Part shown: positions 11,940-25,100 of the stretch, piece by piece | Numbering within the stretch: position 1 is the stretch's first letter | Layout of the letters: each line of letters begins with the position of its first letter | Assembly (NCBI GenBank): GCA_030549775.1 | Contig: CM060181.1 | Span: forward strand, 60,447,701 to 60,511,700 | Source: Tamarix chinensis | Taxonomy: Eukaryota; Streptophyta; Magnoliopsida; Caryophyllales; Tamaricaceae | Reading direction: 5' to 3' | Length of the DNA stretch: 64,000 bases | Notes under the pieces: generated by a model | What the model was told of the DNA's origin: nothing | Databases searched by the model: none | The model's input: the letters and a program-made list of their open reading frames with translations, nothing else | Translations under genes and position numbers: made by a program

Positions 11940-12493
11940 TGTCCAGAAGGTTCTAGAATATTTTAAAGTTGTGTAGACTCTAATGGAATTATATAGAAGT
12001 ATCAAGAAATGTGTAGATCTTTATGTAAATAACTAGAGATGTCCTAGAATGGTGTGGAAATCTCTATAATTCCAAAGGCTAGAAAAATTATAAAGGGATC
12101 TAGATGAGTCTTCCAAAATATCTTATAATCTAGAAGGGTTTCTAAAAATATCTATGGGTTGTGGAATATCTGGAACCTTCCACCAAAGGGGGAAAATGGA
12201 GGGGGACCACAACAATAAATATAGGACCACCCCATTTTCTCCCATCATCATCCAAGTTGTAAGCTCTCTTCTCTCTCATTAATAAGGAGTTCCCTTCACA
12301 CACACACACACACTCACTCACTCTCATATTCTCTAAGTTTCCTAAATTTCTCCAAGTGTTGGTGTTCTTACTCATCCTCAAAGGCTTGGAAATAGCCTAA
12401 GCATTGGAAAGGTTGACTTAGTGAGCACTAAAGGAGTTGTACTTCTAAGTGTCGCACGGGAAAGACTTAGGTGAAAGGATTCACCCTATGACA
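11940..12493 (+). repeat. Proposed 5' LTR of gypsy element A
   Basis: About 554 bp from TGTCCAGAAGG to a CA two bases before a primer-binding site. It contains a TATAAAGGG-like stretch at 12088, AATAAATATAGGACC near 12214, and a CA microsatellite at 12296..12313 followed by CACT repeats. The right edge is supported by the primer site. The left edge is a guess because no second LTR is present for comparison. Confidence 0.5.
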
Positions 12494-12495
12494 TA

Positions 12496-12507
12496 TGGTA
12501 TTAGAGC
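12496..12507 (+). other. Primer-binding site of gypsy element A
   Basis: TGGTATTAGAGC, two bases after the proposed LTR end, close to the tRNA-Met type TGGTATCAGAGC. Confidence 0.7.
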
Positions 12508-12551
12508 ACTAGTAAAGGGAATCCTTAATTACATGGGATTGTAGCCATTGC

Positions 12552-13262
12552 AAATGATGAGTTAGAAAATAACCCAAGTGAGATGACTATCTCCATAGAA
12601 ACCCATGGTATTGAATATGAAAAGAAGAATAAGGGTGTTGTCAAAGATAAGTTGGTACCGAAGGACTGACCCTCTTCACTTGAAGGAAGGGTTATTCGGG
12701 TGGAGAGATTGATGGATGTGTCGGTGGAGAGACTTAATATGTTGGATGAATATCTTATTGAAGATATTCATGGGGAATTACTTGGTGTCATCAATCGCTT
12801 GTTTGAGGAATTCTGAAGGGATACGGACACCCTAAGGGAGGAGTTTAACACGCTTAGGGGGGAAGCATGTTACATTGAGATGGGATCTCAACCAAAGAAG
12901 GCATGTCCGGAATACTATAGGGCCAAGGGTCTCAGGCCATGTGACACCCGAGTATGGACGTAAGAGTGATGCTAAAGGGCTTGATAATTTCATTTGGATG
13001 GTCAAAAGATATATGCATCATGTAGGTATAGATGATGATGATGATAAGATTGATACTCCCACACTCTACCTTGAGCATGATGCTATGCTATAGTGGAGAT
13101 GTCATAGTGATGAGATTGAAATAGTTATGGTGGCAATCAATACATAGGAGGACTTCAAGAAAGATCCTAAAGCCCAATTCTATCCCATAAATGTTGAGGA
13201 GGCTATGGTTAAGAGGTTAAGGAGTTGAAAGCAAACCGGTACCATCAAGGATTATGTTAAAT
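12552..13262 (+). pseudogene. Ty3/gypsy gag, N-terminal part, decayed
   Basis: Reading with scattered stops gives an N-terminal coiled segment (repeated ERLMDVSVERLNMLDEY-type residues) and then the core of a plant gypsy gag: LDNFIWMVKRYMHHVG, an acidic patch, TPTLYLEHDAMLWW-like context (TAG replaces a codon), and EDFKKDPKAQFYP...KQTGTIKDYVK. The frame is cut by an inserted LTR element at 13263 and continues at 18006. A target duplication (TAAAT/CAAAT) flanks the insert. The many stops show an old, dead copy. Confidence 0.78.
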
Positions 13263-16200
13263 TGTAACACGCCAATTTTACTACTAAAAAAATTATTTTC
13301 CAATGGAAGTAGATAAGTAAAATAGTGGGGTTTAGCGACGTGATCGACATAATTCTGGTTTATGTAACCATCCTTACATCAATCACAAGGCTAAAAACTT
13401 TAAGGTAATACAAGGAAATTAGAAAAAAAAACACATTTATAGTAAAATATTGAGTTTGGAGTTTTACTTTGAGTTTTACAATAGAAAAACACAAAAGGAG
13501 GATACCATGGGTCAAGAGTCTAAAAAAGGTATCCAGTTAAATACATAATCTAGATAACATATACTATTCACTCGACCCTAATTTAGATGGAGTCACTCAT
13601 CCCCGCATAAGGCATCATAGGCCGTAAAATCATCTCCGTGATCCTCTGAAACCTGCACATAAGATCCAAGGCCTTCAGCTTGTGGGAATAAGCAATAACC
13701 ATAAAACGGGTGGTCAGTACGCTACCTACTGAGTGAGGGAACAATACTATCAACATAGGAATACAAATAGCACATGCTTCCACATTAGATAATAAAGTAA
13801 TATAACCAAGTAAATGAAACATCTTATAAGGCATATTATGATCCAGATCCTTTTATTATGTATAGTCTATTTTCATTCTTTTATATTTGTTGAGTGTAGG
13901 AACCTCAGTATTCTTAAACCGATGGAACGGTCTGAAACTCTTGGGGAAAACACACTCAATCCACTATTCTTTTCGGTGGAATGGAGGTTAAAAATATCTT
14001 CTCAGGGCAGAATACTCCCGAGCCACTATTCTACCTTGTGGAACAAGAATACATATAGAAAATATATCACTTTAATCATAACTCACATATTTTTCCACTC
14101 TAAATCATTAGTATCTTTCCCAATGGTTGTGAAGATATGTTTTATTTCACGATGAGTAGGGACCCTACTATTCTTAAATCAGGGACAACACACTTGAGCC
14201 ACTATTCTTTCTGATAGAACGGAGATTAAAAACATTATCTCAGGGCAAAATGCTCCCGAGCTACTATTCTTTCTAGTGGAATGGTATACATATATATAGG
14301 TTTAGAAAAATAATCACTATGGCTGTACTCACGTGCTTTTTTCACTTTAAGTGATTAGTATCTTATTCAAGATTGATTTTCAAGCATAGAACATAGTCAA
14401 ACAGATATACATATAACATAGGCCTAAATCCTTAAGTCCTGCCAAACCCTAATTACACTTCCTTTTGTGTTCATTCTCCCATGTTGGTTTTTCTACTCAC
14501 ATTATATTACGCCATCACCCAAATCCCATCATTAGTATCATACCCAAAATACAAAACCTAATTCCCATGAGTTTGCTTTAATAATCTCATTTCGATATGC
14601 TAATCACTGAAGTATCCAAGCCCATATTCCATAGAATTTTCATAACACTTTCGATGAAATTTTAATGACTTCTAATTCCAATAGATAATCTCTAAACCCT
14701 GAACATGGAATACTAATATTAACATTTCAAGATAGCTTGCCCTAAATTTACTATTAAACATTTATGAACCTTAAATAACAATAATACTCCCAAAAATTAC
14801 TCAAGTTATTATTGTCATAATTTAAACCTCCGAACACATTATTTCTCCAAGTCCCCATTTATCATCATACCTCATGAGAGACCTTAAGCGCATTTACTGC
14901 AACTCATTCAACCCATATTTCATACTATAAGATATATTTTCATAATTATGAAATTATCATCATTCAACTCATGTTTCATACCATAGATATATTTCCACAA
15001 GTCTGACGTGATCATCATTCAACCCATATTTCATACTATAGATATATTTTCACAAGTGTGATGTTATCATCAGTCAACTCATATTTCATACCATAAGATA
15101 TATTTTCACAAATATGATATTATCGTCACAAATCATAACATAATGATATCTCTTACCAATTCTTATTTTCTTTCAACATAACATTCATATCATCACAAAT
15201 TATTAATATCAATATATGTTACATAATATAGCAACAATATCATGAAAAACACATTTATCCATACAAGCAAACATCATCAAAAGTCTTATGCAACAAATAG
15301 TATCCTTACCAATTAGGACATCGGGATCTAAGCATGCAAATCCTAGACTTCCTCCTCTGAAGCTATTGGAATACCACCTACGAAAATATTAAAATTTACC
15401 ATTAGGCTCAAAGAGTTAAATCAAAGGAGAAATCAAGGTAAAGAGGGTAAAATAGGTATAGCCATAGTCAAATAGGAGCTTGAGATGTGTGGTGGTGTAG
15501 AGGAATGTGTGGAGGAGCTATGGTTAAATTTTGGTGGTGTTTAGTTGAGGTTTGGGGGTAAAAATAGGGATGCATGACCAAAGGAATAAGGTTACACAAC
15601 TATGTAGTAGGCGATGCAACTTCTAGTCAAGAGAAAACAAGATGCATGACCAGGCGGTGTAAATTTTGCATGGCCGTGCAGAAATAAGTTGAGAGGAAAA
15701 ATTACATAGGAATTTGCATGGGTATACAGAAATAGGTTGAGAGGAAAAATTATGTAGGGTCAAACATGTAGGGGTTGCACGACTATGTAGTAGGAAGCGT
15801 TGCATGGCTGTACAACAGGTAGTGTATAGACATTGCACTCTGTGATGCTGCAACACACGAGAGGAAGAAGAAGGGAAAAGAGGTGGCGTTTGGCGGTAAT
15901 AGTTAGAAACTATGAGGGTGAAGGTTGGGGCGACCTTAGTGGTCGGTCCACTAACCAAAGGGCGGGGGAGTGGTTGCTGAGGTGGTGCACGGTGGGGGAG
16001 AAGATGGTACAAAAGCCAAAAATAGGGAAAGAAAGGAGAAGAAGAAGAAGAAGAAAGGGAGAAGGAGGAAATGAGAAGGAGGAGGGAGCTCGGTAATAGC
16101 TCTTTCGCACAAATATTAGCAGAGTGAGGCAAAACCAAAGAGAACAAAGAGAAATAGGGAGAGTTTGAGGTGTATATATATATATATATATGTACATGTG

Positions 16201-16887
16201 TGCATGTTTGGTGTGAGTCAGGGATAAAGAAAAAGAACAGGGGGTGTTGGCGTGCAACGGTAATGATGGTGATTGTGTAGCTGCAAGATGATGGTGATGG
16301 TTGCAGGGGATGGTTAGGGTAGGGTAATAGCTGTAGGATAAGGGTGGTGATGGTTGATGGAAGTGTTGTGTGAGAAGAAGAAAAATGGTAGGGGAAAGTG
16401 AGTGTGTAGAGTGTGTGATAGGGTGTATTTGGTAAAGGATAAGGATGCAGAAGGAGAAGAAGAAAAGAAGAAAGGAGGTAAGGTGATAGGTGATAGATGC
16501 ATAAAGGTGATGGTGCAAGTGGATGGTGCAAGTTGCATAGATTCAAGAGTTGCAGCTCAAGTTTGGTGGGAGGAAGAGAAGAAGGAAAAGAAAAGGATAA
16601 AGAAAAAGAAAAAGAAAACGAGAAAGAAAAAGAAAAGAGAAGGGTTGGGGAAAATTAGTTTAGGGTTATTTTATATTAGCTAGAGGTAATTTGGAATAGC
16701 AGAAATTTTACCAGGTTTTGATTTTGGTTTACGAATTATGGTTTATCAAAGTTAAGGTTTTTAGAATCGATTAAAGTTTCAAAATTAAGGATTTAGGCTA
16801 AGGCTAACATAAGATTTATTGAGATTAGCATTAGATTAGGGTGCTAATGATGTGGAATTAGACTAAGCAATTTTTTAGGTTATTACA
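13263..16887 (-). repeat. 3' LTR, 3.6 kb, Tekay-like
   Basis: Plus strand starts TGTAACACGCC and ends GGTTATTACA. In element direction it contains a CT-rich stretch of about 1 kb (16650..15830 on the plus strand, where it looks GA-rich), AT-rich sequence, and a cassette at 13900..14290 in which the motif CCACTATTCT...GTGGAA recurs about six times. A hairpin-like CAGTACGCTACCTACTG lies at 13715..13731. Long open frames in the CT-rich part are low-complexity artefacts. Confidence 0.8.
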
Positions 16888-17180
16888 TCACTACCCCCTT
16901 AAAAAAGACTTTGTCCCCGAAGTCAACAAGGCTGGGATAGGGAAGAAGAGGAAAGAATATAAGGGAACAATTTTGGTGGTTAAATCCATCAGAGTTATTA
17001 CTATACTACCAAGTACTACCCCTTTAAAAGAAGGAAAACCCAAATTCTACCACACCTCAGCTGAAGAGCTCGGGGTATACCTCGCGTATATCCTTCTCAG
17101 TCTCCCAAGTCACTTCCTTTGCCCTATGATTGCTCCAAAGAATCTTCACAAGAGGAAAGGATCTTGTTCGGGTGTGTCGA
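16888..17180 (-). pseudogene. 3' tip of gypsy pol plus polypurine tract
   Basis: On the minus strand VKILWSNHRAKEVTWETEKD and IREVYPELFS then stop (stop codon at 17057) match the chromodomain-like C-terminus common in plant chromovirus polyproteins. Downstream of it the minus strand reads ACTTCGGGGACAAAGTC followed by TTTTTTAAGGGGGTAGTGA directly before the LTR, the usual junction of Tekay elements. Nothing else of pol remains. Confidence 0.8.
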
Positions 17181-17189
17181 TCAGTGTCA

Positions 17190-18005
17190 AGAAGAAGAAG
17201 AAGAAAGGGAGAAGGAGGAAAGGAGAAGGAAGATGGAGCTCGGTAATGGCTCTTTGGCACTAATATTAGTAGAGTGAGGCAAAACCAAAGAGAAATAGGG
17301 AGAGTATGAGGTATATATATATAAGTACATACATGTGTGCGTGTGTGGTGTGAGTCGGGGAAGAAAAAAAAGAACAAGGGGTGCTGGTGTGCAACGGTGA
17401 TGATGGTGATTGTGTAGCTGCAAGATGATGGTGATGGTTTTAGGGGATGGTTAGGGTAGGGTAATAACTATAGTGTGTGGGTGGTGATGGTTGATGGAAG
17501 TGTTGTGTGAGATGAAGAAAAATGGTAGGGGGGAAAGTGAGTCTGTTGAGTGTGCGATGGGGTGTAGTCAGGTAGGGATAAGGATGAAGAAGGAGAAGAA
17601 GAAAAGAAGAAAGGAGGTCAGGTGATGGGTGATAGATGCAGAAAGGTGATGGTGCAAGTGGATGGTGCAAGTTGCATAGATTCAGGAGTTACAACTTATG
17701 TTTGGCGGAAGGAAGAGAAGAAGGAAAAGAAAAGGAGAAAGAAAAAGAAAAAGAAAAGAGAAGGGTTGGGGGATTAGTTTAGGGTTATTTTATATTAGCT
17801 AAAGGTAATTAGGATTAGCAGAAATTTTAGCAGATTTTGATTTTTGTTTACGAATTACTGTTTATCATATTAAGGTTTTTAGAATCAATTAAAGTTTTGG
17901 GATTAAGGAGTTAGGTTAAGGCTAGCATAAGATTTATTGAGATTAGCATTAGATTAAGGTGCTAATGATGTAGTATTAGACTAAACAAATTTTTTGGGTA
18001 TTACA
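17190..18005 (-). repeat. Truncated 5' LTR of the Tekay-like element
   Basis: 816 bp homologous to 16040..16887, including the GA-rich tract, the TA microsatellite and the terminal GGGTATTACA. Compared with the full LTR it lacks roughly 2.8 kb, joined to the pol tip at an (AGA)n run at about 17190. Confidence 0.82.
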
Positions 18006-19000
18006 CAAATAATATAGCTCCTTGATGCTTGAGATAATAGATATGTCAGAGAAGAACCGAGTCTTCTACTTCATGGATGGGTTTCAAGCATGGGCGGAGC
18101 AAGAGTTGAGGACCCACAATGTCCAATACCTTGCTTCAGCCATAAGGGAGGTAGAGTCCCTCAACTAGTTTCAGAAGAAGAAGAAAGACAAGCCAAAGAA
18201 GGGTGACCTATATAAAGGTGGGAGAGAGAAATAACACAAGGAAGGGGACCACCTAAGTGGAAAGGAAATCATGGAGGGGGCAAGGATCACTTTACGAAAA
18301 GAACATACTTCATTTGTCAAGGGGATCACATGTTCTTCCATTGTCCTAAGAGGAAGTAATTGAATGCCCTTATTAATTCCTTTAGAGAAGAAGAGACATT
18401 GGGTGAGAAGGAGGTACAAATGGGATCAATGTGCTTCCTAAGCTCACTCAAGGCCAAGGATAAGGAGGTGCAAAAGGGGGAACCTAAGACATCCAAGGAC
18501 TTGATTTATGTCAAAGCTGAGATAAATGCCAGAGATACAAAGGTGTTGGTGGACACATGAGCCACTCACAGCTTTGTGGCTGAAGGGAAGCCATAAGACT
18601 CATAATTAAATAGTCCAAAGAGATTGGATAGATGAAGGCGGTAAACTTAAGTTCAAGGCTGATCCTTGGTGCTACTTGAGGTGTACCCATTTGATTGGCC
18701 AAATGGGAAGGCATGGTAGATTTAATAGTGGTGCCCATGGATGCCTTCAAAATGGTGCTTGGCTTGAAGTTCGTTGATAAAGTACGCCCACTTTCCTTCT
18801 TGGATGCTAACACTATGCTTATTTCTAAGGGGCAAGAGTCCTATGTTGTGCCCCTAATGAAAGAAAAAGGTGGAGTCCAAGATGTTTTCTATTATGAAAG
18901 TATCTAAAGGATTCAAGAAAGGTGAGGTCACATTGTTGGCCACATTGAAGGAAGAGTCCTATCCTGTTAGGATGAAAGTATCCAAAGAGATTAATAGAGT
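18006..19000 (+). pseudogene. Ty3/gypsy gag C-terminus and protease, decayed
   Basis: Continues the gag cut at 13262: SSLMLEIIDMSEKNRVFYFM then DGFQAWAEQELRTHNVQYLA, a widespread plant gypsy gag pattern. A zinc knuckle follows with its first Cys lost (TYFICQGDHMFFHCPKRK). The aspartic protease core reads DTKVLVDT, stop, ATHSFV: the Gly codon of DTGA has become TGA (18558..18560). The similarity ends near 19000 in the protease-RT linker (SYPVRMKVSKEIN), where an unrelated LTR fragment begins. RT, RNase H, integrase and the 3' LTR are absent. Confidence 0.8.
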
Positions 19001-19004
19001 ATAA

Positions 19005-22000
19005 GGAGTATATACCTCACACTCTCCCTACTTTTCTTTGGTTTTGCCTTACTTTGCTGATAGTTTGTGCCAAAGATCCATTACCGAAGCTCCATCACCC
19101 TTCTCCTTCCCTTCTTATCCCTTTCTTCTTCTCCTTACCTTTCCTTTCCCTATTTTAGCTTTCGCACCACCATCTCCCACAACTGTGCACCACCTTGGCC
19201 ACCACTCAATGGCATTTATCTGGTGGACTAATTACAAGGTCTCCCTAACCTTTCCCCTCGCCATCGTTGGCTATCTCCGCCGACCCTCACCTTTTTTCCC
19301 TCCATATCCCTTTGGTTTGTTGTAGCATCATAGTGTACACGGTCTACTGCATGGCCATACAATGCTTAAAACACTTGTTGCATAGCCATGCAAGGCCTAC
19401 ATGGTCTGATCGTGCAAAATTTTTGTTCTCGACTTAATTCTGCACAACTGTGCAACTTTTGCACCACTTGGCCGTGCATTTTCTTTTTCTGTGGACCCAT
19501 TGTGCTCTGGTACTGCACAACCATGCAACTTTTGCACCGCCTGCCAGTGGAACTTCTTTCTTACCCGTGCACCCCATATTTTCACCTGCAAACCTCAACC
19601 AAACACCACCAAACTTCTACCATAGCTCCACCACACATTCCTTTACACATTCACACATATCAAGCTCTCATTTAACTATGGTTATACCTACTTCTACCCT
19701 CTTTACCTCTATTTTCCCATTCAATTTAACTCTTTGAGCCTAACCATAATTTTGGCTATTTTCATAGGTGGTTTTCTAATAGCTTTGGAAGAGGAAGTTT
19801 AGGATTTTGTGTGCTTAGAGCTTGTTGTCCTAGTTAGTAAGGATACTATTCGATGCTTAGGACTTTCGATGATATTTACTTGTTCGAATAAATGTGTCTT
19901 ATATGATATTGCTGCTATAATATGTGATGTATGATAATATTGATAATTTGTGATGTTATACATGTTATGTTGAAATTATATAAGGGTTGTAAGAGATACC
20001 ATTATTTTATGATTGTGCTAATAACATCTTATATGTGAAAATGCATCATATAACATAAAATATGGGTTGAGTGATGTTAATATCATACATGTGGAAATAT
20101 ATCTATGGTTGAATGATGATAATATCTCCCTTGTGGAAATAAGTTCATGGTATGAAATATGGGTTGAATGATGATAATGTCATATATGTGAAATTATATT
20201 TTGAGGTATGAAATATGGGTTATATTTATAAAAAAAAATTATTACTTAAGGTATGAAAAATGGGTTGAAGGATGATAATGTCAAAATTGTGAAATTATAT
20301 CTATAGTATGAAACATGGGTTAAATGATGAGAATGTCATAACTATGAAATTGTGTCTTATGATGTAAAATATGGGTTGATTGAGTTGTGGTAAATGGGCT
20401 TAAGGTCTCTCATGAGGTATGGTGATGAATGAGGACATGGAAAAATCATATGTATAGAAGGTATAATATTTTATGAAATAAACATGTTAATTGTACTGAA
20501 ATGGTAACATGGTCATTATGGGATATTAATGAGGTTTTGGTAACTTATGTTCTAGGAGTCTTAAAATTGTGATAATAATAGCTTGAGTAATTCATGGGGA
20601 TATTATTGTTAATTTAGGGTTCATAAATGCTTAATAATAAATTTAGGATAAGTCATCTTGAGATATTAATATTATTATTCATGGATTAGAGAATAACTAT
20701 TGGGAGTTAGAAATGATGAATATCTTAAACGACGTGTTATGACAATTTTATGGGATTTAGACATGGCTGCTTCAGTGTTTATTTATATATCAGGATGAGA
20801 TTACTAAATCAAACTCAAGGAAATTAGGTTGTGATTTTTGGGCATGATATTAATGATGGGATTTGGGAGATTCGTAATATAATGTGCTAGGAACAACCAA
20901 CATGGGAGAATGAACACTAAAGGAAGTGTAATAAGGGTTTGACAAGAATCGAGGTTTTGGATCAATGTTATACGCATATCAGTTTGACTGTGTCCTGTGC
21001 TTGATAATCAATCTTAAATAAGATACTAATCACTTAAAGTGAAAGTGCACGTGAATACGGCCATGGGATTATTTTTCTTAAATTTATATATATGTGTTCC
21101 TATACCACCGGGTAGAATAGTGGCTCGGGAGCATTCTGCCCTAAGATGATATTTTTAATCTCTATTCCATCATAAAGAATAGTGGCTCAGGTGTGTTGTC
21201 TCCGAAAAGTTTCAAATCATTCCACCGGTTGAGAATAATGGGGTGCCTACTCATCATGAAATAAAACATACCTTTACAACCCATAGGAAGTATACTAATG
21301 ATTTAAAGTGGAAGAATGCATGAGTCAGGACCATGGTGATTTATTCCCATTCCACCGCGTAGAATAGTGGCTCGGGAGCTTTCTGCCCTGAGATGATGTT
21401 ATCACCCCCGTTCCACTGGAAAGAATAGTGGCTCGGGTGTGTTATCTTCGAGAAGTTTTAGATCGTTCCACCTGTTTAAGAATAGTTGGGTCCTACACTC
21501 ATCGCACATAAAAGAATAAAATGGACTATACTTAATAAAAGGATGTGGCCCGTATTATGCCTTATAAGATGATCATTTACTTGGTTTTTTCTCCTTTATC
21601 ATTTAATGTGAAAGCTTGTGCTGCTTGTATTCCTATTTTTAATGGTATTGTTCCCTTGATCAGTACATAGCATACTAACTACTGTTTTATGGGTGCTGCT
21701 CATTCTCATGAGCAAAAGGCCCTGGATCTTTTGTACAGGTTTTAGAGGATCAGATATATGACTTTGAGGTTTCTGACGCCTTATGTGGGGATGAGTGACT
21801 CCATTTATGTCGAGGGTCAGGTGAAGAGTATCTATTATTCGGGTTATGTATTAAATTGGATACCTCTTTTGGACTCTTGATTCACGGTATCCCCCCTTTT
21901 TGTTTTTTGTATTGTAAACTTAGAGTAATACTCCAAACTCAGTATTTGAATTATAAATGCATTTTTTATTCTAATTTCGTTGAAACACTTTGAAAACATT

Positions 22001-22117
22001 TAGACTTGTGATTGGTGTAAGGATGGTTGCATAAGCCAGAATTATGTTGATCACGATGGTAAACCCCACTATTTTTACCTAGTTATTTCCACTGGTAGTA
22101 AAAATAGGGGTTTTACA
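19005..22117 (+). repeat. Truncated Tekay-like LTR, forward
   Basis: About 3.1 kb homologous, in opposite orientation, to 13263..16170: the CT-rich stretch at 19020..19320, the AACTCTTTGAGCCTAACCA segment (19727..19745), AT-rich sequence, and at 21100..21480 six relatives of the AGAATAGTGGCTCGGGAG cassette. It ends GGGGTTTTACA at 22117. The first 700 bp or so of the LTR are missing, so the left edge is a break, not a true end. It adjoins copia sequence on the right without a detectable target duplication. Confidence 0.78.
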
Positions 22118-22131
22118 TAATTGATTTCTCT

Positions 22132-25100
22132 TCCTACACAATTTAGTCAATTTATGGTTAGTTACGACTGCCAAATGGAGAAATGGACTCATAATGATCT
22201 CATTTCATATTATTTGTAGGAGGAAGAATGATTGAAGCAAGATAAGATTGAAAGTGCTCATATAGCATTTGCCCCTAAAAGTTAGGGCATGAAGAATAAA
22301 AATGAAGCTACTCTTAAGGGTCTATTAAAAAACAATACAAAAAGGAAAAAGATAGCTAATTTTTTTGCAATAATACTGGACACGTTAAGAAGAATTGTCA
22401 AAAGTATCATGCATGGCATATAAAGAAAGGTGCAATACTTGCTTTGGTCTGTTCTAAGTTTAATTTAGCATTAGATACTAGAAACACTTGGTGGTTAGAT
22501 TTTGGTGCTACTATTCACATAAGTATTTCTATGTAAGGTTTCCTAAGCTGTAGAAAGCCCAATGATGGTGAAAAACATATCTATATGGGAGTTGGAAAAG
22601 CAGTAATGATTGAAGTGATTGGCACTTTTAGGTTATTGTTAGAATTGAGCCATTATTTGGATTAGAAATATGCTTTTATTATACCATCTTTTAGATAAAA
22701 TTTGGTTTCTATTTTCTTATTGTACAAATTTAGTTATTATTATTCATTCAGAAATAATAAATTTAGTCTTTCATTAAATTCAAATGTTATTGGTACTAAT
22801 TCGTTGTCTGTATATTATAACCTATATTTTCTTGATGCCATCACTTTATATCATGAAACCTTGTATGCATAATAGTGTGGTACTAAATGCAAATTAAGTA
22901 AAGATAATTTAGCATAATTATGGCACAATCTCTTAGATCATATCTCATAAGGAAGAATTGAGTGACTTGTGTCTGATGACATTTTAGATTCCCTTAACTT
23001 TATAGATTTAAAAAATTATGTTGAATGTGTAAAGGGAAAATATACCAAAATAAAGAAAACAAGTGCAAATAGATATTTGAGCGTCTTAGAATTGATTCAC
23101 ATGGATAGATATGGATTGTTCCATATAGATTCTTAAAATGGTTAATAGTATTTCATATCATTCATAGATGATTACTCATGATATGGCAACCTATATCTCA
23201 TTTAAAAAAAGTCACAGTCATTTGATGTGTTCAAATCTTTTAAAATTGAGGTTGAGAACAAACTCAATAAAATAATCAAGTGTGTTAGATCTGACTATGG
23301 TGGTGAGTACTATAGCAGATCTGATCGTGGTGTCCATGACCTTTTGCTTAATTCTTAGAGGAGTGAAAAATCATCCCATAATACGCCATGGCAGGTTATC
23401 CTAGTATGAATGGCGTATTTGCAAGACAAAACCAAACTCTTAATGCCATGGTCAGGAGTATGATTACTCATTCTACCTTACCAGAGTCACTTTGGGGAGA
23501 AGCACTAAAGGAAACAAGTTACATTCTTAATAGAGCAACAACTAAAGCAACTACTAGAACACTTTATGAAATTTAGATAGGAAAAAAACTTAGTTTGAAA
23601 CATTTTTCATATTTGGAGATGTCCAGTTGGGGCTAGGCCATATAGGACACATGTAAATACATTAGACTCCAAAATAATCAGTAGCTATTTTATTAGTTAC
23701 TATAAGCTATCAAAGGGCTATAAGTTCTATAATCCCACATTTAGGTCAATTTTTGAGATAGAAACTATCAAGTTCTTTAAGGATCTTGAGCTTATAGGGA
23801 GAAATAAGGTTAGGAAAATTTTCTTTGAGGAGGAATTGATTACAATTACTACTATTATCTATGTTAATGTGCAAGTCGCTACGCCTACCATTGATCAGGA
23901 GGCAAAGTAAGAACCTCTACAAGACAATGTTGAACAACACCAATTGATAATGAGGTGATTTTTCCATAAGATCAAGCTTAATAACTTCTAGAGCTAAGAA
24001 GATTCACCAGAGAAAGGAGAAGTGTTATCTCAGATGAAAATATTATATTTTTCCTAGAGTATGAGGTAGGCATTGTGGTAATGGAAGATCATCCAATTAA
24101 CTTCCATCACTCCATGGAGAGTTTGAAATCTCAAAGGTGGATTGATGCCATAAGTAAGGAAATAAAATCTTTGATGGATAATCACATATGGGGTCTTATC
24201 CCATTTCCTAAAGGACAGAAACCCATTGGTTGCAAATGGATATTTAAGACCAAAATGGATTCAAAGGGAAATGTGGAGAGATATAAGACACATCTTGTCA
24301 CTAAGGGTTTTACACAAAAGGAAGGAAAGGATTTTAAGGACACCTTTTCTTTGGTCTCTTCTAACGATTCATTAAGAGTAATCATGACATTAGTGACATA
24401 TTTTAACCTTAATTTATATTATATGGATGTAAATACCACTTTTCTCAATAGTGATATTGAGGAAACTATCTATAAGGTGCAACCAAAAAATATTGTGTTA
24501 GGAAACCCAAAGAATATGGTTTGTAAAGTGAAGAAATCCATCTATGGGCTCAAGTAAGTGTCTCGACAATGTTATTTCAAATTTCATCAAGTTATCACCT
24601 CTTTTGGTCTTAATATGAATTTGGTAGGTGAATGTATATACCATAAGTTCTTTTGGGAGCAAATACATTTTTCTAGTTCTGTATGTTAATGACATACTAC
24701 TAGCATATAATGACATAAGCTTTTTGTATGAGACTAAGACTTTTCTAGCTAAAACTTTTTAGACCAAAGATCTTGGCAATACCTTTTTTGTGTTGGGCAT
24801 AGAGTTATATCAAGATTGTTCTCAAGGTATCCTAGAACTATCACAAAAAGCTTATGTTGAAAGTGTTCTCAAGCGGTATGCGATGCAGAACTACAAACCA
24901 TGAAACAACATTATTGCTAAATGAGATAAATTTAGTCTTAAGTTCCCTAAGAATAACTTTGAAATAAAGCAAACACAAAGTATTCCCTATGATTCGGAAA
25001 TGGGAATTCTAATGCATGCTCAAGTGTGTACGCGTCTACATATTGCACACATCACAGGGATGCTTGGTAGATATCAAAGTATCCAGGATTTAATTATTGG

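Larger units (their letters stand above)
13263..18005 (-). mobile_element. Internally deleted Tekay/Del-like gypsy element
   Basis: A minus-strand element inserted in the gag of gypsy A, with 5-bp flanks TAAAT (13258..13262) and CAAAT (18006..18010), one mismatch. Order in element direction: truncated 5' LTR (18005..17190), 3' tip of pol (about 17180..17057), polypurine-like stretch, full 3' LTR (16887..13263). The missing part of the 5' LTR, gag and most of pol were lost in a deletion whose edge lies in a GAA-repeat tract. The pol tip and the TGTAAC/TGTAAT-type LTR ends suggest a chromovirus of the Tekay/Del group; this is inference. Confidence 0.82.

Noticed and set aside
15623..16546. Open frame of 307 codons on the minus strand
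   Set aside because: Leu/Ser/Pro/His-rich low complexity from the CT-rich part of an LTR; overlapping open frames on both strands and no family resemblance.
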